Part shown: positions 39,225-48,869 of the stretch, piece after piece | Layout of the letters: every line of letters begins with the position of its first letter | How positions within the stretch are numbered: position 1 is the stretch's first letter | Assembly (NCBI GenBank): GCA_020252645.1 | Contig: JADCCN010000002.1 | Location: forward strand, 434,001 to 498,000 | Source of the DNA: Methylobacterium sp. | GTDB lineage: Bacteria > Pseudomonadota > Alphaproteobacteria > Rhizobiales > Beijerinckiaceae | Reading direction: 5' to 3' | DNA length: 64,000 nucleotides | Made by a program: the position numbers and the translations under genes | Notes under the pieces: generated by a model | What the model saw: the letters and a program-made list of their open reading frames with translations, nothing else | Told to the model about the DNA's origin: nothing | Database searches by the model: none

Positions 39225-39755
39225 CTAGCCCATCACGATCCGTGTTCTTGGCGAGAGCCTCGACATCACGAAATCGATGCGGTTCCGGAATATGCCAATG
39301 CAGCCGGCGGTCGGCCCGCCTTCATCGCGCGCGAGGTGCAGGAAGATGGCGCTGCCCTTGCCCTGGCGGCGCGGGCAACGGTTCCAGTCGAGTTCAAGCA
39401 CAACATCGTAGAGGGCGTCCTTGCGCATCATGTCCTCGTGGCTCGCGGCATAGGGCTTCTTCACGAGGCGGTTGTAATTGCGGTCGCCGGGCACCTCGCA
39501 CCAGCCATCGCCGGGCCGGATGGGCCGCAGCGCCATGCATGTCATCGGCGGCAGGCGCCTGTCGCGCCGCCAGAAGCCGCGCACGGCCCGGAGGCTCGCG
39601 CGCGGCGAGGCGCCATCGCCTTCCACCTTGCGATGGGTAACTCCGGACCGACCGATCCGGCACCGCAGCGTCACCGGCCCGAGGGTAATGCGGGCCACAT
39701 GGCGCGGCCCGCCGGGCACGGCGCGGATGGTAATCCGGGAAAGCGGGCGCAGCAT
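39225..39755 (-). CDS. L,D-transpeptidase (YkuD domain)
   Basis: 176-residue YkuD-type enzyme. The catalytic block is IFLHLARDEGGPTAGCIGI with H and the nucleophile C in the HxxxxxxxxxxxGC arrangement. The usual serine before GC is replaced by alanine (TAGC). No signal peptide is evident, which is unusual for a peptidoglycan cross-linker but common for the short Rhizobiales members of this group. The start at ATG 39755-39753 is the best local choice but has a weak ribosome-binding site. Confidence 0.82.
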   Translation of the reverse strand: MLRPLSRITIRAVPGGPRHVARITLGPVTLRCRIGRSGVTHRKVEGDGASPRASLRAVRGFWRRDRRLPPMTCMALRPIRPGDGWCEVPGDRNYNRLVKKPYAASHEDMMRKDALYDVVLELDWNRCPRRQGKGSAIFLHLARDEGGPTAGCIGIFRNRIDFVMSRLSPRTRIVMG

Positions 39756-39914
39756 CGTCTTGAAAACTCCGCAAAAGTCGGACAAGAACGTTGAATTCCA
39801 CCTAAGATCGCGCGCGAACTCTTCCCCAAACCGCAAACGCTTGCAATCCTGCGTGCGGGAATCGGGCCAAACCTTGCCCGACGCGACGAGTTTCCGGCTG
39901 AAAGCAGGTTACGC

Positions 39915-40601
39915 ATGAGTGCTGTTCGCAAAATTCTGGTCTGCGACGACGACAACGATCTTCGCACGACACTGGTGGAACAGCTGCGTCTCTACGATGA
40001 GTTTCAGGTGAAGGATGTCGACAGCGCCACGGCTGCCGTGCAGCAGACCAGGTCCGACCATTTCGATCTGGTGATCATGGATGTCGGCCTGCCGGATATC
40101 GATGGCCGCGAAGCCGTGAAGATCATGCGCAAGAACGGCTTCAAGAGCCCGATCCTCATGCTCACGGGTCATGAGGGCGAGGCCGACACCATTCTCGGGC
40201 TCGAGGCGGGCGCGAATGACTACGTGACGAAGCCCTTCCGTTTTGCCGTGCTGCTCGCGCGCATCCGCGCCCATCTGCGCCAGCATGAATCGAGCGACGA
40301 CGCGATCTTCCAGATCGGCCCCTACACCTTCCGGCCGGGCCAGAAGCTGCTGGTCACGGACAAGGGCTCGAAGATCCGCCTCACCGAGAAGGAAACGGCG
40401 ATCATCCGCTTCCTCTATCGCGCGGGGCAGCGCGTCATTCCGCGGGATGTGCTGCTGCAGGAGGTTTGGGGCTACAATTCCAACGTCACCACGCATACGC
40501 TGGAAACGCATATTTACCGTCTGCGTCAGAAGATCGAGCCCGATCCCGGGCGCGCGCGGCTTCTCGTGACGGAGAGCGGCGGCTATAAGCTCGTGCCCTG
40601 A
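39915..40601 (+). CDS. cenR: OmpR-family response regulator, CenR/OtpR-like
   Basis: 228 residues: receiver domain with acidic D11/D12, phospho-acceptor D56 (IMDVGLPD) and KPF lysine, then a winged-helix DNA-binding domain (about 130-228; LTEKETAIIRFLYRAGQRV, VTTHTLETHIYRLRQKIEPD). The sequence is close to the conserved alphaproteobacterial regulator called CenR in Caulobacter and OtpR in Brucella, which controls envelope and cell-division genes. No histidine kinase is adjacent; the gene that follows encodes a cyclic-nucleotide-binding protein, the pairing I recall at the Brucella otpR locus. Confidence 0.85.
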   Translation: MSAVRKILVCDDDNDLRTTLVEQLRLYDEFQVKDVDSATAAVQQTRSDHFDLVIMDVGLPDIDGREAVKIMRKNGFKSPILMLTGHEGEADTILGLEAGANDYVTKPFRFAVLLARIRAHLRQHESSDDAIFQIGPYTFRPGQKLLVTDKGSKIRLTEKETAIIRFLYRAGQRVIPRDVLLQEVWGYNSNVTTHTLETHIYRLRQKIEPDPGRARLLVTESGGYKLVP

Positions 40602-40613
40602 GGAAAAGGCGCG

Positions 40614-41054
40614 ATGCGGCTCGATGACGTCATCTTCTTTCTGAAAGCCCTGCCGCTCTTCCGGGAGGTCGAGCTGGAGGCCTTGCGCCTGCTTGCCTTC
40701 TCGGCCCCGCGCCGGCCCTTGCGCGCCGGTGACATCCTCTTCCGCAAGGGCGATCTCTCGGATGGCGGCTTTCTCGTGCTCGAAGGCGAAATCGTTCTGG
40801 ATACTTTGGATAGTGGCGCGCCCTCCCCGCATGTCTTCCGGGCGGGGGCGCTCATCGGCCAGGCCGCGCTCTTCGCGCCGGTCGATCGGCCGGCCACCGC
40901 TCTCGCGCGCGAGCCGACGCAATTGCTGGTCTTCACCCGCGATCTGATCGAGCGTGTGCTCGATGCGCATCCGCACAGCGCCCTTGCCGTCCGCGATGCC
41001 ATGGCCGAAGAAGCCCGGCAATTGTCGAATGCTCTGGCAAAGCTGGTGATCTGA
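40614..41054 (+). CDS. cyclic nucleotide-binding domain protein
   Basis: 146-residue stand-alone CNBD with no DNA-binding or kinase domain. FREVELEALRLLAFSAPRRPLRAGDILFRKGDLSDGGFLVLEGEI is the typical beta-roll start. The phosphate-binding cassette region (FRAGALIGQAALFAPVDRPATALARE) lacks the clear RxA arginine of cAMP binders, having RPATA instead, so ligand binding is likely but not certain. It starts 12 bases after the response regulator and is presumably cotranscribed. Confidence 0.85.
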   Translation: MRLDDVIFFLKALPLFREVELEALRLLAFSAPRRPLRAGDILFRKGDLSDGGFLVLEGEIVLDTLDSGAPSPHVFRAGALIGQAALFAPVDRPATALAREPTQLLVFTRDLIERVLDAHPHSALAVRDAMAEEARQLSNALAKLVI

Positions 41055-41063
41055 GGGGAACCA

Positions 41064-41879
41064 TCAGTCGCGCGCGAAGGTCAGCGTGATGGGAACATGG
41101 TCGGATGGGCGCTCCCAGCCGCGCGTTTCCTTTCGGATCGCGCCCGAAATGATCTGGTCTTTCAGCCCGCGCCCCAGCCAGATATGGTCAAGGCGCCGCC
41201 CCTTATTCGCGGCCGCCCAATCCGGCGCGCGGTAGCTCCACCATGAATAGAGTTTTTCCGGCTCGGGCGTGAGCGCGCGGAAGGCGTCGCACCATTCACC
41301 CTCGGCGATCGTGGCCATCATGGCCTCGGTCTCGACCGGGGTGTGGCTCACGACATCCAGAAGCTGCCTGTGGCTCCAGACATCATGCTCGAGCGGCGCG
41401 ATGTTAAGATCGCCGACGAGCACCGAACGAGGGGCCGCCTTGCGCAGGCTTTCGGAGAATTGCCGCACTTCCTCCATGAAGGCGAGCTTGTGCGCGAATT
41501 TCGGATTGGCTTCGGGGTCGGCGACATCGCCGCCCGCCGGCACGTAGAAATTGTGGATCTGGATGGCGGATGCGCCTTCGCCAATCTCCACCGCGATATG
41601 CCGGGCATCGGGCTTCGCGCACATCTCGCGCGCGGCGAGCGGGCGGATGGGCTCGCGCGAGAGGATCGCCACGCCGTTATAGCCCTTCATGCCGATGAAG
41701 GCTTGATGCGCGTAGCCGGCCTTTGCGAAGGCGCTCGTGGGGAAGACCGGGTCGGGACATTTCGTTTCCTGGAGGCAAAGCACATCCGGCTGGTCCTCCG
41801 CCAGGAAGCGCAGAACCTGATCGATTCGCAAGCGAACCGAATTGATGTTCCAGCTGGTGATGCTGAGCGCTTTCGCCAT
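41064..41879 (-). CDS. xthA: exodeoxyribonuclease III
   Basis: 271-residue AP endonuclease/3'-5' exonuclease for base-excision repair. Motifs ITSWNINSVRLR, CLQETKCPD (catalytic glutamate), GDLNIAP, RLDHIWL and SDHVPI appear in order. Length is typical. Convergent with the CNBD gene. Confidence 0.95.
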   Translation of the reverse strand: MAKALSITSWNINSVRLRIDQVLRFLAEDQPDVLCLQETKCPDPVFPTSAFAKAGYAHQAFIGMKGYNGVAILSREPIRPLAAREMCAKPDARHIAVEIGEGASAIQIHNFYVPAGGDVADPEANPKFAHKLAFMEEVRQFSESLRKAAPRSVLVGDLNIAPLEHDVWSHRQLLDVVSHTPVETEAMMATIAEGEWCDAFRALTPEPEKLYSWWSYRAPDWAAANKGRRLDHIWLGRGLKDQIISGAIRKETRGWERPSDHVPITLTFARD

Positions 41880-41907
41880 GAGCCGTCCCCTCCCGCGCGC
41901 TCTCCTT

Positions 41908-41945
41908 AGAGCATGATGTGTTCAGACGGAAGCACATCATGCTCT
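41908..41945. repeat. palindromic repeat (AGAGCATGATGTG arms)
   Basis: Perfect 13-bp inverted repeat AGAGCATGATGTG / CACATCATGCTCT with a 12-base loop. It belongs to the GAGCATGAT...ATCATGCTC group common between genes in Hyphomicrobiales, and is followed after 15 bases by a related element. Confidence 0.75.
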
Positions 41946-41960
41946 TATCTTATTATTATC

Positions 41961-42006
41961 GCATGCTTTTTTGTGAAAAACCTGATTCCACTTTTTCACA
42001 GCATGC
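41961..42006. repeat. palindromic repeat (GCATGC arms)
   Basis: GCATGC...TGTGAAAAA pairs with TTTTTCACAGCATGC; the left arm carries an extra five Ts. The centre CCTGATTCCAC resembles the ACCGGTTCCCAC centre of the widespread rhizobial element. It lies in the xthA-lolA gap and is followed by TCTAG. Confidence 0.7.
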
Positions 42007-42050
42007 TCTAGCGGAGGTCATGCTGGAAATCGATGGCGGAGGGGTCGTCT

Positions 42051-42797
42051 TCAGTTCGGATTGATGACGTTCTGCTCGTCGATCACGAAGAGCGAGCGAT
42101 CCGGATTGGCGTTGGTGTCGAGGTTCGAGAGCATGACGCGCGTATCGAACCCTTGGGGGTCTGTCACGGTCCATTCCCTGAGCGCATAGGTCTGCCCGTC
42201 GAAAACGACGCGGATCTTCGAGGTGCCGCCGATGGTGGACCTGTCCTCGAGGAAGAGCTGCACCTCGTCGCCGGCGCGCTTCAGGTCCTTCACGGCGGAA
42301 TCCCTGGCGACGTCGATCTTCTGCGCGAGCAGGAATTTCAGCGGCGTCTGCCCGATGAAATAGACATCCTGCGTTCGAAGCTTGCGATCGCGGATCGCGA
42401 CCGAGCGGCCATCCGCGACGATCTCGAGCTGCGCGGGTGGGTGATAATCGAAGCGCATGCGGCCGGGGCGCAGCAGGTAGAGCACGCCGCCATAATTGCG
42501 GCCATCCGGCGCGATCTGCACGAAATCCGCCTGGAAGCCCTTGAGGCCGTTGAAATAGGCGTTGATGCGATCAAGGCTCGGCGGCGGAAGTTCCGGCGGC
42601 TTCGGCGCGTTGGCTGGCGCGGCCGCGGGGCGGGAGGGCGGCGGGGGGTCTGCCCGGAACTGGCTGTTCGGCGGCGGCGTGCGCACCGGAGGCGTCGGCA
42701 GGGCCGACTGGGCCATTGCGCCGGCGATTCCGGCCAGCATCAAGCCCCCCGCGAGGGCGGAGCGGAGACTTGCGCGCAAAGAAGCCGATGCAGTCAT
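42051..42797 (-). CDS. lolA: outer-membrane lipoprotein carrier LolA
   Basis: 248-residue periplasmic chaperone ferrying lipoproteins from LolCDE to the outer membrane. A signal peptide (SLRSALAGGLMLAGIAGAMAQ) is followed by a proline-rich linker of about 50 residues not found in E. coli LolA. Then comes the LolA fold (INAYFNGLKGFQADFVQIAPDG, YLLRPGRMRFDYHPP). I prefer the ATG at 42797; a GTG at 42812 is an alternative. Located downstream of ftsK, a common proteobacterial pairing. Confidence 0.9.
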   Translation of the reverse strand: MTASASLRASLRSALAGGLMLAGIAGAMAQSALPTPPVRTPPPNSQFRADPPPPSRPAAAPANAPKPPELPPPSLDRINAYFNGLKGFQADFVQIAPDGRNYGGVLYLLRPGRMRFDYHPPAQLEIVADGRSVAIRDRKLRTQDVYFIGQTPLKFLLAQKIDVARDSAVKDLKRAGDEVQLFLEDRSTIGGTSKIRVVFDGQTYALREWTVTDPQGFDTRVMLSNLDTNANPDRSLFVIDEQNVINPN

Positions 42798-42863
42798 GGA
42801 ATTCCGGATCACTTGGTTATCTGCTTCCTATCGGGGCCATGTGGCGGAAGAACGGCGGCGAAA

Positions 42864-45455
42864 TCAATCCGTTCCGTTCTCTGCGCCGCGCAGCAGGATC
42901 TCGCGCTTGCCCGCATGGTTCGCCGGCCCGACGATTCCTTCACGCTCCATACGCTCGATGAGGGAAGCCGCGCGGTTATAGCCGATCTGCAGCCGCCGCT
43001 GGATATAACTGGTGGAGGCCTTCCTGTCTCGCAAGACCACGGCGATCGCCTGATCATAGAGAGCCGCGCTTTCCTCGCCGAAATTACCATGATCGAACAC
43101 GGCAACATCCTCGCCGGCTTCCCCGCCTTCGGCTTCCGATTCGGCGGTGATGTCGTCGATATAGGCCGGGCGCCCCTGCGTCTTGAGGTGGCTGACGATC
43201 TTCTCGACCTCACCATCGGCCACGAAGGGGCCGTGCACGCGGGAAATTCGCCCGCCGCCCGCCATGTAGAGCATGTCGCCCTGGCCGAGGAGCTGTTCCG
43301 CGCCCTGCTCGCCGAGAATCGTGCGGCTGTCGATCTTGGACGTCACCTGGAAGGAGATGCGGGTGGGGAAGTTCGCCTTGATGGTGCCGGTGATGACATC
43401 GACCGACGGGCGCTGTGTGGCCATCACCAGATGAATGCCCGCCGCGCGGGCCATCTGCGCGAGGCGCTGCACCGCACCTTCGATTTCCTTGCCGGCGACG
43501 AGCATCAGATCCGCCATCTCGTCGACGATCACGACGATATAGGGCAGCGGCTCCAGCGCCATCATCTCTTCGTCATATTCCGCTTCGCCCGTCTCGGGGT
43601 CGTAACCGGTCTGGATGGTGCGGGTGATGACCTCACCCTTCTCCGTCGCCTCGGCGATCCGCGCATTGAAGCCGTCGATGTTGCGCACGCCCACCTTCGA
43701 CATCTTCCTGTAACGGTCTTCCATTTCGCGCACGGCCCATTTGAGCGCGACGACGGCCTTTTTCGGGTCGGTCACGACCGGCGTGAGCAGATGCGGAATG
43801 CCTTCGTAGATCGAGAGTTCGAGCATCTTCGGGTCGATCATGATCAGGCGGCACTCCTCCGGCCTCAGCCGGTAGAGCAGCGAGCAGATCATGGTGTTGA
43901 TCGCGACCGATTTGCCCGAGCCGGTGGTGCCGGCCACGAGCAGATGCGGCATGCGCGCGAGATCGACGATGACCGGCTCGCCGCCGATGGTCTTGCCGAG
44001 GCAGAGCGAGAGTTTCAGCTTCGATTTCTCGAAATCCTCGCAGGCGAGAAGCTCGCGCAGATACACGGTCTCGCGCTTGGCATTCGGCAATTCGATGCCG
44101 ATGGCGTTGCGGCCGGGGATGACCGCGACGCGCGCGGCCACCGCGCTCATGGAGCGGGCGATATCTTCGGCGAGGCCGATCACGCGACTGGATTTCGTGC
44201 CCGGCGCGGGCTCGAGCTCGTAGAGCGTCACGACCGGGCCGGGGCGGACATTGATGATCTCGCCGCGCACGCCGAAATCCTCGAGCACGCTTTCGAGCAG
44301 GCGCGCATTCTGCTCGAGCGCATCGGTGGAGATCTGCTGCACCGTGCCGCGCTTCGGCTCCGCCAGCAGCGAGAGCGGCGGGAACTGGAATTCCTCGTGG
44401 TCGAAGATCGAGATCTGGTTCTCGCGACGCTCGCGCTTGCCGGCCTTCAGCGCACCCACGGGCGGGGTGACGCGGGGCGCGACGGGCTCTCGAATGAGAT
44501 CCTCGTCGTCTTCCTCCATCGGCAGGGGCTGGGGGTCGAGCGGCGCAGGCTCCGGCCGCAGCACCTCGGCACGCGGCGCAGGCGCGCGCTGTTCCGGTTC
44601 CATCATGTGCGGCGGCAGGGGCTGGCCTGCCGGACGAGGCGCGCCGGCCGGCACGAAAATCGGCTCGCGGCGCAGGCGGTTCGTATCCTCCTCGCGCCGG
44701 CGGTTCGCGAGGAAATCGCGCAGGCGCGTCTTGAGGCCGGGGCGGCCGGCCCGGTCGGGCATGAGACGGGCGATGAAGCCCTTCAGCGTGTAGCCGAAAT
44801 GCAGGATCGCGCCGAGCATGAGGATCGAGAAGGAGGGCTCCTCGTCGCGCTCGTCCTCCTCGTCGTCGCGCTCGGCCTCCTCGCGATTCCATAGGCCACG
44901 GAACAGCGCATGGAAGGCAAGGGCCAAGGCCATGCCGGCGACGATCACCACGAGGATGCGCACCGGGCCATGCACCGTCAGGCCGAGAATGCCGACCATC
45001 TGCAGGAGGCCGTCCCCCATCGCGCCGCCGAGTCCCGTGGGCAGCGGCCAGCGTTCGGTCGCGGGAAGGGCGGAGGCTAGGCAGGCCGCGGAGAACACGC
45101 CGATCATCGCCACGGCGAGCCGCCATTTCCAACCGCTCGCGGAGTCCGCCACCAGAAGCCGCAGGCCCATCGAACCGAGGGCGATGGCCAGTGCGATGCT
45201 GCCAAGGCCGATCAGTTGCATCGAGAGATCGGCGATCACCGCTCCGGGATAGCCGAGGAGGTTCGAGACCTTGCCGCTGCCCGTCGTGGAGAGGCTGGGA
45301 TCGCCGGCGGACCATGTCGCGAGCGCCAGGGCATGCGCGATCGCAAGAACGATCAGGGCAAGGCCCAGCCCGTCGCGCAAGCGCCGCGCGAAGCCCTCGC
45401 GGATCTGGTCAGGCAGCCTGGCGAAATTCGATTGAGTGAGGCGCGTCGTCCGCAT
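42864..45455 (-). CDS. ftsK: DNA translocase FtsK
   Basis: 863-residue division-associated dsDNA translocase. It has four or five N-terminal membrane helices (within residues 25-190) and a charged/proline linker. The motor follows with Walker [12 protein letters not shown] and Walker [12 protein letters not shown], and then the gamma winged-helix domain ([29 protein letters not shown]) that reads KOPS-like sequences. lolA follows. Confidence 0.96.
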   Translation of the reverse strand: MRTTRLTQSNFARLPDQIREGFARRLRDGLGLALIVLAIAHALALATWSAGDPSLSTTGSGKVSNLLGYPGAVIADLSMQLIGLGSIALAIALGSMGLRLLVADSASGWKWRLAVAMIGVFSAACLASALPATERWPLPTGLGGAMGDGLLQMVGILGLTVHGPVRILVVIVAGMALALAFHALFRGLWNREEAERDDEEDERDEEPSFSILMLGAILHFGYTLKGFIARLMPDRAGRPGLKTRLRDFLANRRREEDTNRLRREPIFVPAGAPRPAGQPLPPHMMEPEQRAPAPRAEVLRPEPAPLDPQPLPMEEDDEDLIREPVAPRVTPPVGALKAGKRERRENQISIFDHEEFQFPPLSLLAEPKRGTVQQISTDALEQNARLLESVLEDFGVRGEIINVRPGPVVTLYELEPAPGTKSSRVIGLAEDIARSMSAVAARVAVIPGRNAIGIELPNAKRETVYLRELLACEDFEKSKLKLSLCLGKTIGGEPVIVDLARMPHLLVAGTTGSGKSVAINTMICSLLYRLRPEECRLIMIDPKMLELSIYEGIPHLLTPVVTDPKKAVVALKWAVREMEDRYRKMSKVGVRNIDGFNARIAEATEKGEVITRTIQTGYDPETGEAEYDEEMMALEPLPYIVVIVDEMADLMLVAGKEIEGAVQRLAQMARAAGIHLVMATQRPSVDVITGTIKANFPTRISFQVTSKIDSRTILGEQGAEQLLGQGDMLYMAGGGRISRVHGPFVADGEVEKIVSHLKTQGRPAYIDDITAESEAEGGEAGEDVAVFDHGNFGEESAALYDQAIAVVLRDRKASTSYIQRRLQIGYNRAASLIERMEREGIVGPANHAGKREILLRGAENGTD

Positions 45456-45555
45456 CGAGAAGCCATCCCGGTTTGCGCGGTTCGAGCCAGCAGGAGAGCC
45501 GGCTCGCCGATCTCCGGTTATCGAGCAATCGGGTTAAGGCTCTGTTTGCAAAAGC

Positions 45556-45595
45556 GTGGAGGACCAAGATGAAAAGTGGAGGACCGAGATGAAAA
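45556..45595. repeat. tandem duplication of a 20-bp unit
   Basis: Two adjacent 20-bp units differing at one base (GTGGAGGACCAAGATG... and GTGGAGGACCGAGATG...). Each looks like a ribosome-binding site plus ATG. They lie between ftsK and the amtB terminator. Confidence 0.8.
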
Positions 45596-45621
45596 AAGGG
45601 CGGACCGTTGAAGGTCCGCCC
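45592..45621 (-). terminator. Rho-independent terminator of glnK-amtB
   Basis: Perfect 9-bp stem GGGCGGACC/GGTCCGCCC with a 6-base loop, followed on the minus strand by six Ts. It lies 55 bases after the amtB stop. Confidence 0.85.
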
Positions 45622-45676
45622 TCAGTCTTGGCGGGGCGGGCGGAGGAAGGCGCCGGCCCCGGCCCTGAACTGGATC

Positions 45677-47146
45677 TCAGAGGTTGTAGGCGCGCTCCCC
45701 ATGCTCGGCGATATCGAGGCCTTCGCGCTCCTGATCCTGCGGGACGCGCAGGCCGATCACGACATCCACGACCTTGAAGAGAATCGCGGAGAGAATGCCG
45801 GAATAGAGCAGCGTGAACACCACCGCCTTGATCTGGGCCCAGACGGCGGTGCCCATGTCATAGGCGCCGACCGCGAGCTCGCCCGGCTTGGACGTGTAAT
45901 CGGGGATGCCGACGCCGCCGAGCGCGGTGTTCACGAGGAGCCCCGTGCCGATGGCGCCCACGATGCCGCCGACGCAGTGCACGCCGAACACATCGAGGCT
46001 GTCGTCATAGCCCAGCGCGTTCTTCAGCGTGGTGCAGGCGAAGTAGCAGACCACACCCGATACGAGGCCGAGGATGATGGCGCCCATCGGGCCGGCAAAG
46101 CCCGAAGCCGGGGTGACGGCAACGAGGCCGGCCACCACGCCCGAGGCCAGACCCAGGAGCGAGGGCTTGCCCTTGCCCACCCACTCGATGACGAGCCAGG
46201 CGAAGCCGGCCGCCGCAGTGGCGACGAAGGTATTGACGAGCGCGATCACGGCACCGGCCGAAGCCTCGAGGTTCGAGCCGGCATTGAAGCCGAACCAGCC
46301 CACCCAGAGGAGCGCCGCGCCGATCATGGTCATCGGCAGCGAGTGTGGCGCCATCAGTTCCTTGCCGTAGCCGATGCGCTTGCCGATCATGATGCAGCCC
46401 ACGAGGCCGGCGATCCCGGCATTGATATGCACCACCGTGCCGCCCGCGAAGTCCAGCGCGCCCCACTTGAAGAGCATGCCGGCATCGGCCGTCACTTCAT
46501 CGAGTTTTGCCTGCGCGGCGGTCTTGGCGGCGGCGTCGGTCGCGGAAGCCACGGCCTTCGCGGCATTGCCCAGGGCATCCGGGCCGGCCCAGTACCAGAC
46601 CATATGCGCCATCGGGAAATAGACGATCGTGACCCAGAGCGCGGTGAAGGCGAGCAGCGCCGAGAATTTCATGCGCTCGGCGAAGGCGCCGACGATCAGC
46701 GCCGGCGTGATGCAGGCGAAGGTCATCTGGAAGGCGACATAGACGAGTTCGGGGATGACGACGCCATTGGAAAAGGTCGCGACCGTCGATTCCGGCGTGA
46801 CGCCCTTCAGGAAGATCTTGTCGAAGCCGCCGACGAAATCGTTGAGGCTGCCGCCCGCCGTGAAGGCGAGCGAGTACCCGTAGGTCACCCAGATCAGCGA
46901 GACGAGGCAGACCGTGGCGAGAACCTGCGTGAGCACCGAGAGCATGTTCTTCGAGCGGACGAGGCCGCCATAGAACAGCGCGAGGCCCGGAATGGTCATC
47001 AGCAGCACGAGAATGGTCGAGACCATCATCCAGACGGTATCGGCCTTGTTGGGCGTCGGCGCAGCCCCGGCGAGGGCCGGCATCACCGAGAGCGCGAGGA
47101 GGCTCATCGCTCCGGCCACGCCCGTCATTGAACGCTTGGACATCAT
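45677..47146 (-). CDS. amtB: ammonium transporter AmtB
   Basis: 489-residue Amt/Rh channel. Signal-like N-terminus (MTGVAGAMSLLALSVMPALAGAA), then about 11 membrane helices with VWMMVSTILVLLMTIPGLALFYGGLVR, GVLxx-type FxxWxx phenylalanine-gate surroundings and the twin-histidine helices. The start at ATG 47146-47144 has GGAG upstream; the next ATG (47143) is equally possible. It follows glnK, and GlnK normally docks on and closes AmtB. Confidence 0.95.
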   Translation of the reverse strand: MMSKRSMTGVAGAMSLLALSVMPALAGAAPTPNKADTVWMMVSTILVLLMTIPGLALFYGGLVRSKNMLSVLTQVLATVCLVSLIWVTYGYSLAFTAGGSLNDFVGGFDKIFLKGVTPESTVATFSNGVVIPELVYVAFQMTFACITPALIVGAFAERMKFSALLAFTALWVTIVYFPMAHMVWYWAGPDALGNAAKAVASATDAAAKTAAQAKLDEVTADAGMLFKWGALDFAGGTVVHINAGIAGLVGCIMIGKRIGYGKELMAPHSLPMTMIGAALLWVGWFGFNAGSNLEASAGAVIALVNTFVATAAAGFAWLVIEWVGKGKPSLLGLASGVVAGLVAVTPASGFAGPMGAIILGLVSGVVCYFACTTLKNALGYDDSLDVFGVHCVGGIVGAIGTGLLVNTALGGVGIPDYTSKPGELAVGAYDMGTAVWAQIKAVVFTLLYSGILSAILFKVVDVVIGLRVPQDQEREGLDIAEHGERAYNL

Positions 47147-47192
47147 TGGTGGCTCCAGATTGGTCGAGAAACGATCGAAGGAAGGGGAGGGA

Positions 47193-47869
<677 letters not shown>

Positions 47870-48742
47870 TCAGAATCGGGAAGGCTCCGGCTTGATCACC
47901 CGCACAAGGCCTTCCTGGATCGCGGAAGCGATCAGGCGGCCGTCTTTCGTGTAGATCAGCCCGCGCCCCAATCCGCGCGCATGGCCGGCCCAGGGGCTTT
48001 CCTGCGCGTAAAGAAGCCAGTCATCCGCCCGGAAATCCTCGTGGAACCACAGCGCATGGTCGAGGCTGGCGGGCATGATGTCAGGATCGGAGACGCTCTT
48101 GCCGTGGGCGACCGTCGCGCTGTCGAGCAGAGACATGTCCGAGGCATAGGCGAGCACGGCCGCGTGGGTCGCCGGATCATCCGGGAGGCGGCCGGTCGCG
48201 CGGAACCAGAGGTGATGCTCGCTTGCCTGCTTGCGCCGATCGAAGAAGCCGGAAGGATCCACCGGCCGCACCTCGATCGGGCGTTCGCGCCGCCAATAGG
48301 CCGCCCGGCCCGGCGGCAGGCTGTCGAGATAGAGCTTCTTCAGGTCTGCCTCGCTCGGCAGGTCATCCGGGCCCGGCACTTTCGGCATCGTCGCCTGATG
48401 ATGCAGGCCGGGTTCATCGGCGTGGTAGGAGGCGGACATCGCGAAGATCGCCTCGCCCTTCTGGATCGCCACGACACGCCGCGTGGTGAAACTGCGTCCA
48501 TCACGGATGCGCTCGACCTCGTAGATGATGGGAATGGACGGGTCGCCACCGAGCAGGAAATAGCAGTGCAGCGAATGCGGCCGGCGCCCCTCCACCGTTC
48601 GGTTCGCCGCGACCAAGGCCTGCGCGACCACCTGCCCGCCATAAACGCGCTTCCAGCCCACGAGCGGGGAACGCCCGCGGAAGAGGTTTACCTCGAGCCG
48701 TTCGAGATCGAGGATCGAAAGAAGCGTTTCGACGGGCGTCAT
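47870..48742 (-). CDS. tesB: acyl-CoA thioesterase II (TesB)
   Basis: 290-residue double-hotdog thioesterase hydrolysing medium/long acyl-CoAs. It has the usual LFRGRSP...RVYGGQVVAQALVAA block, RPHSLHCYFL, and the C-terminal SLDHALWFHEDFRADDWLLYAQESPWAGHARGL with the catalytic D, T/S and Q positions. Length matches E. coli TesB. Divergent from ubiH. Confidence 0.94.
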   Translation of the reverse strand: MTPVETLLSILDLERLEVNLFRGRSPLVGWKRVYGGQVVAQALVAANRTVEGRRPHSLHCYFLLGGDPSIPIIYEVERIRDGRSFTTRRVVAIQKGEAIFAMSASYHADEPGLHHQATMPKVPGPDDLPSEADLKKLYLDSLPPGRAAYWRRERPIEVRPVDPSGFFDRRKQASEHHLWFRATGRLPDDPATHAAVLAYASDMSLLDSATVAHGKSVSDPDIMPASLDHALWFHEDFRADDWLLYAQESPWAGHARGLGRGLIYTKDGRLIASAIQEGLVRVIKPEPSRF

Positions 48743-48869
48743 GGAAAGTCCGGTCAGCGGAAGGAGAGGGTTTCTTGCGCTTCCCGCCTGTGCTGCGTCA
48801 AGTCGCCTGTCCCGACGGGTTGGCAGCGCCCGTCGCGCGCGCTACGTCAAACCGACAGGAGGCATGGCC

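Noticed and set aside
42033-44894. 953-codon open frame on the plus strand opposite ftsK and lolA
   Set aside because: It is antisense to clear FtsK and LolA coding sequence; long antisense frames are expected in GC-rich codon usage, and the translation shows no family motif.
45556-45777. Small plus-strand ORF starting in the tandem repeat
   Set aside because: It runs through the amtB terminator and into antisense amtB; codon content looks like shadow sequence.
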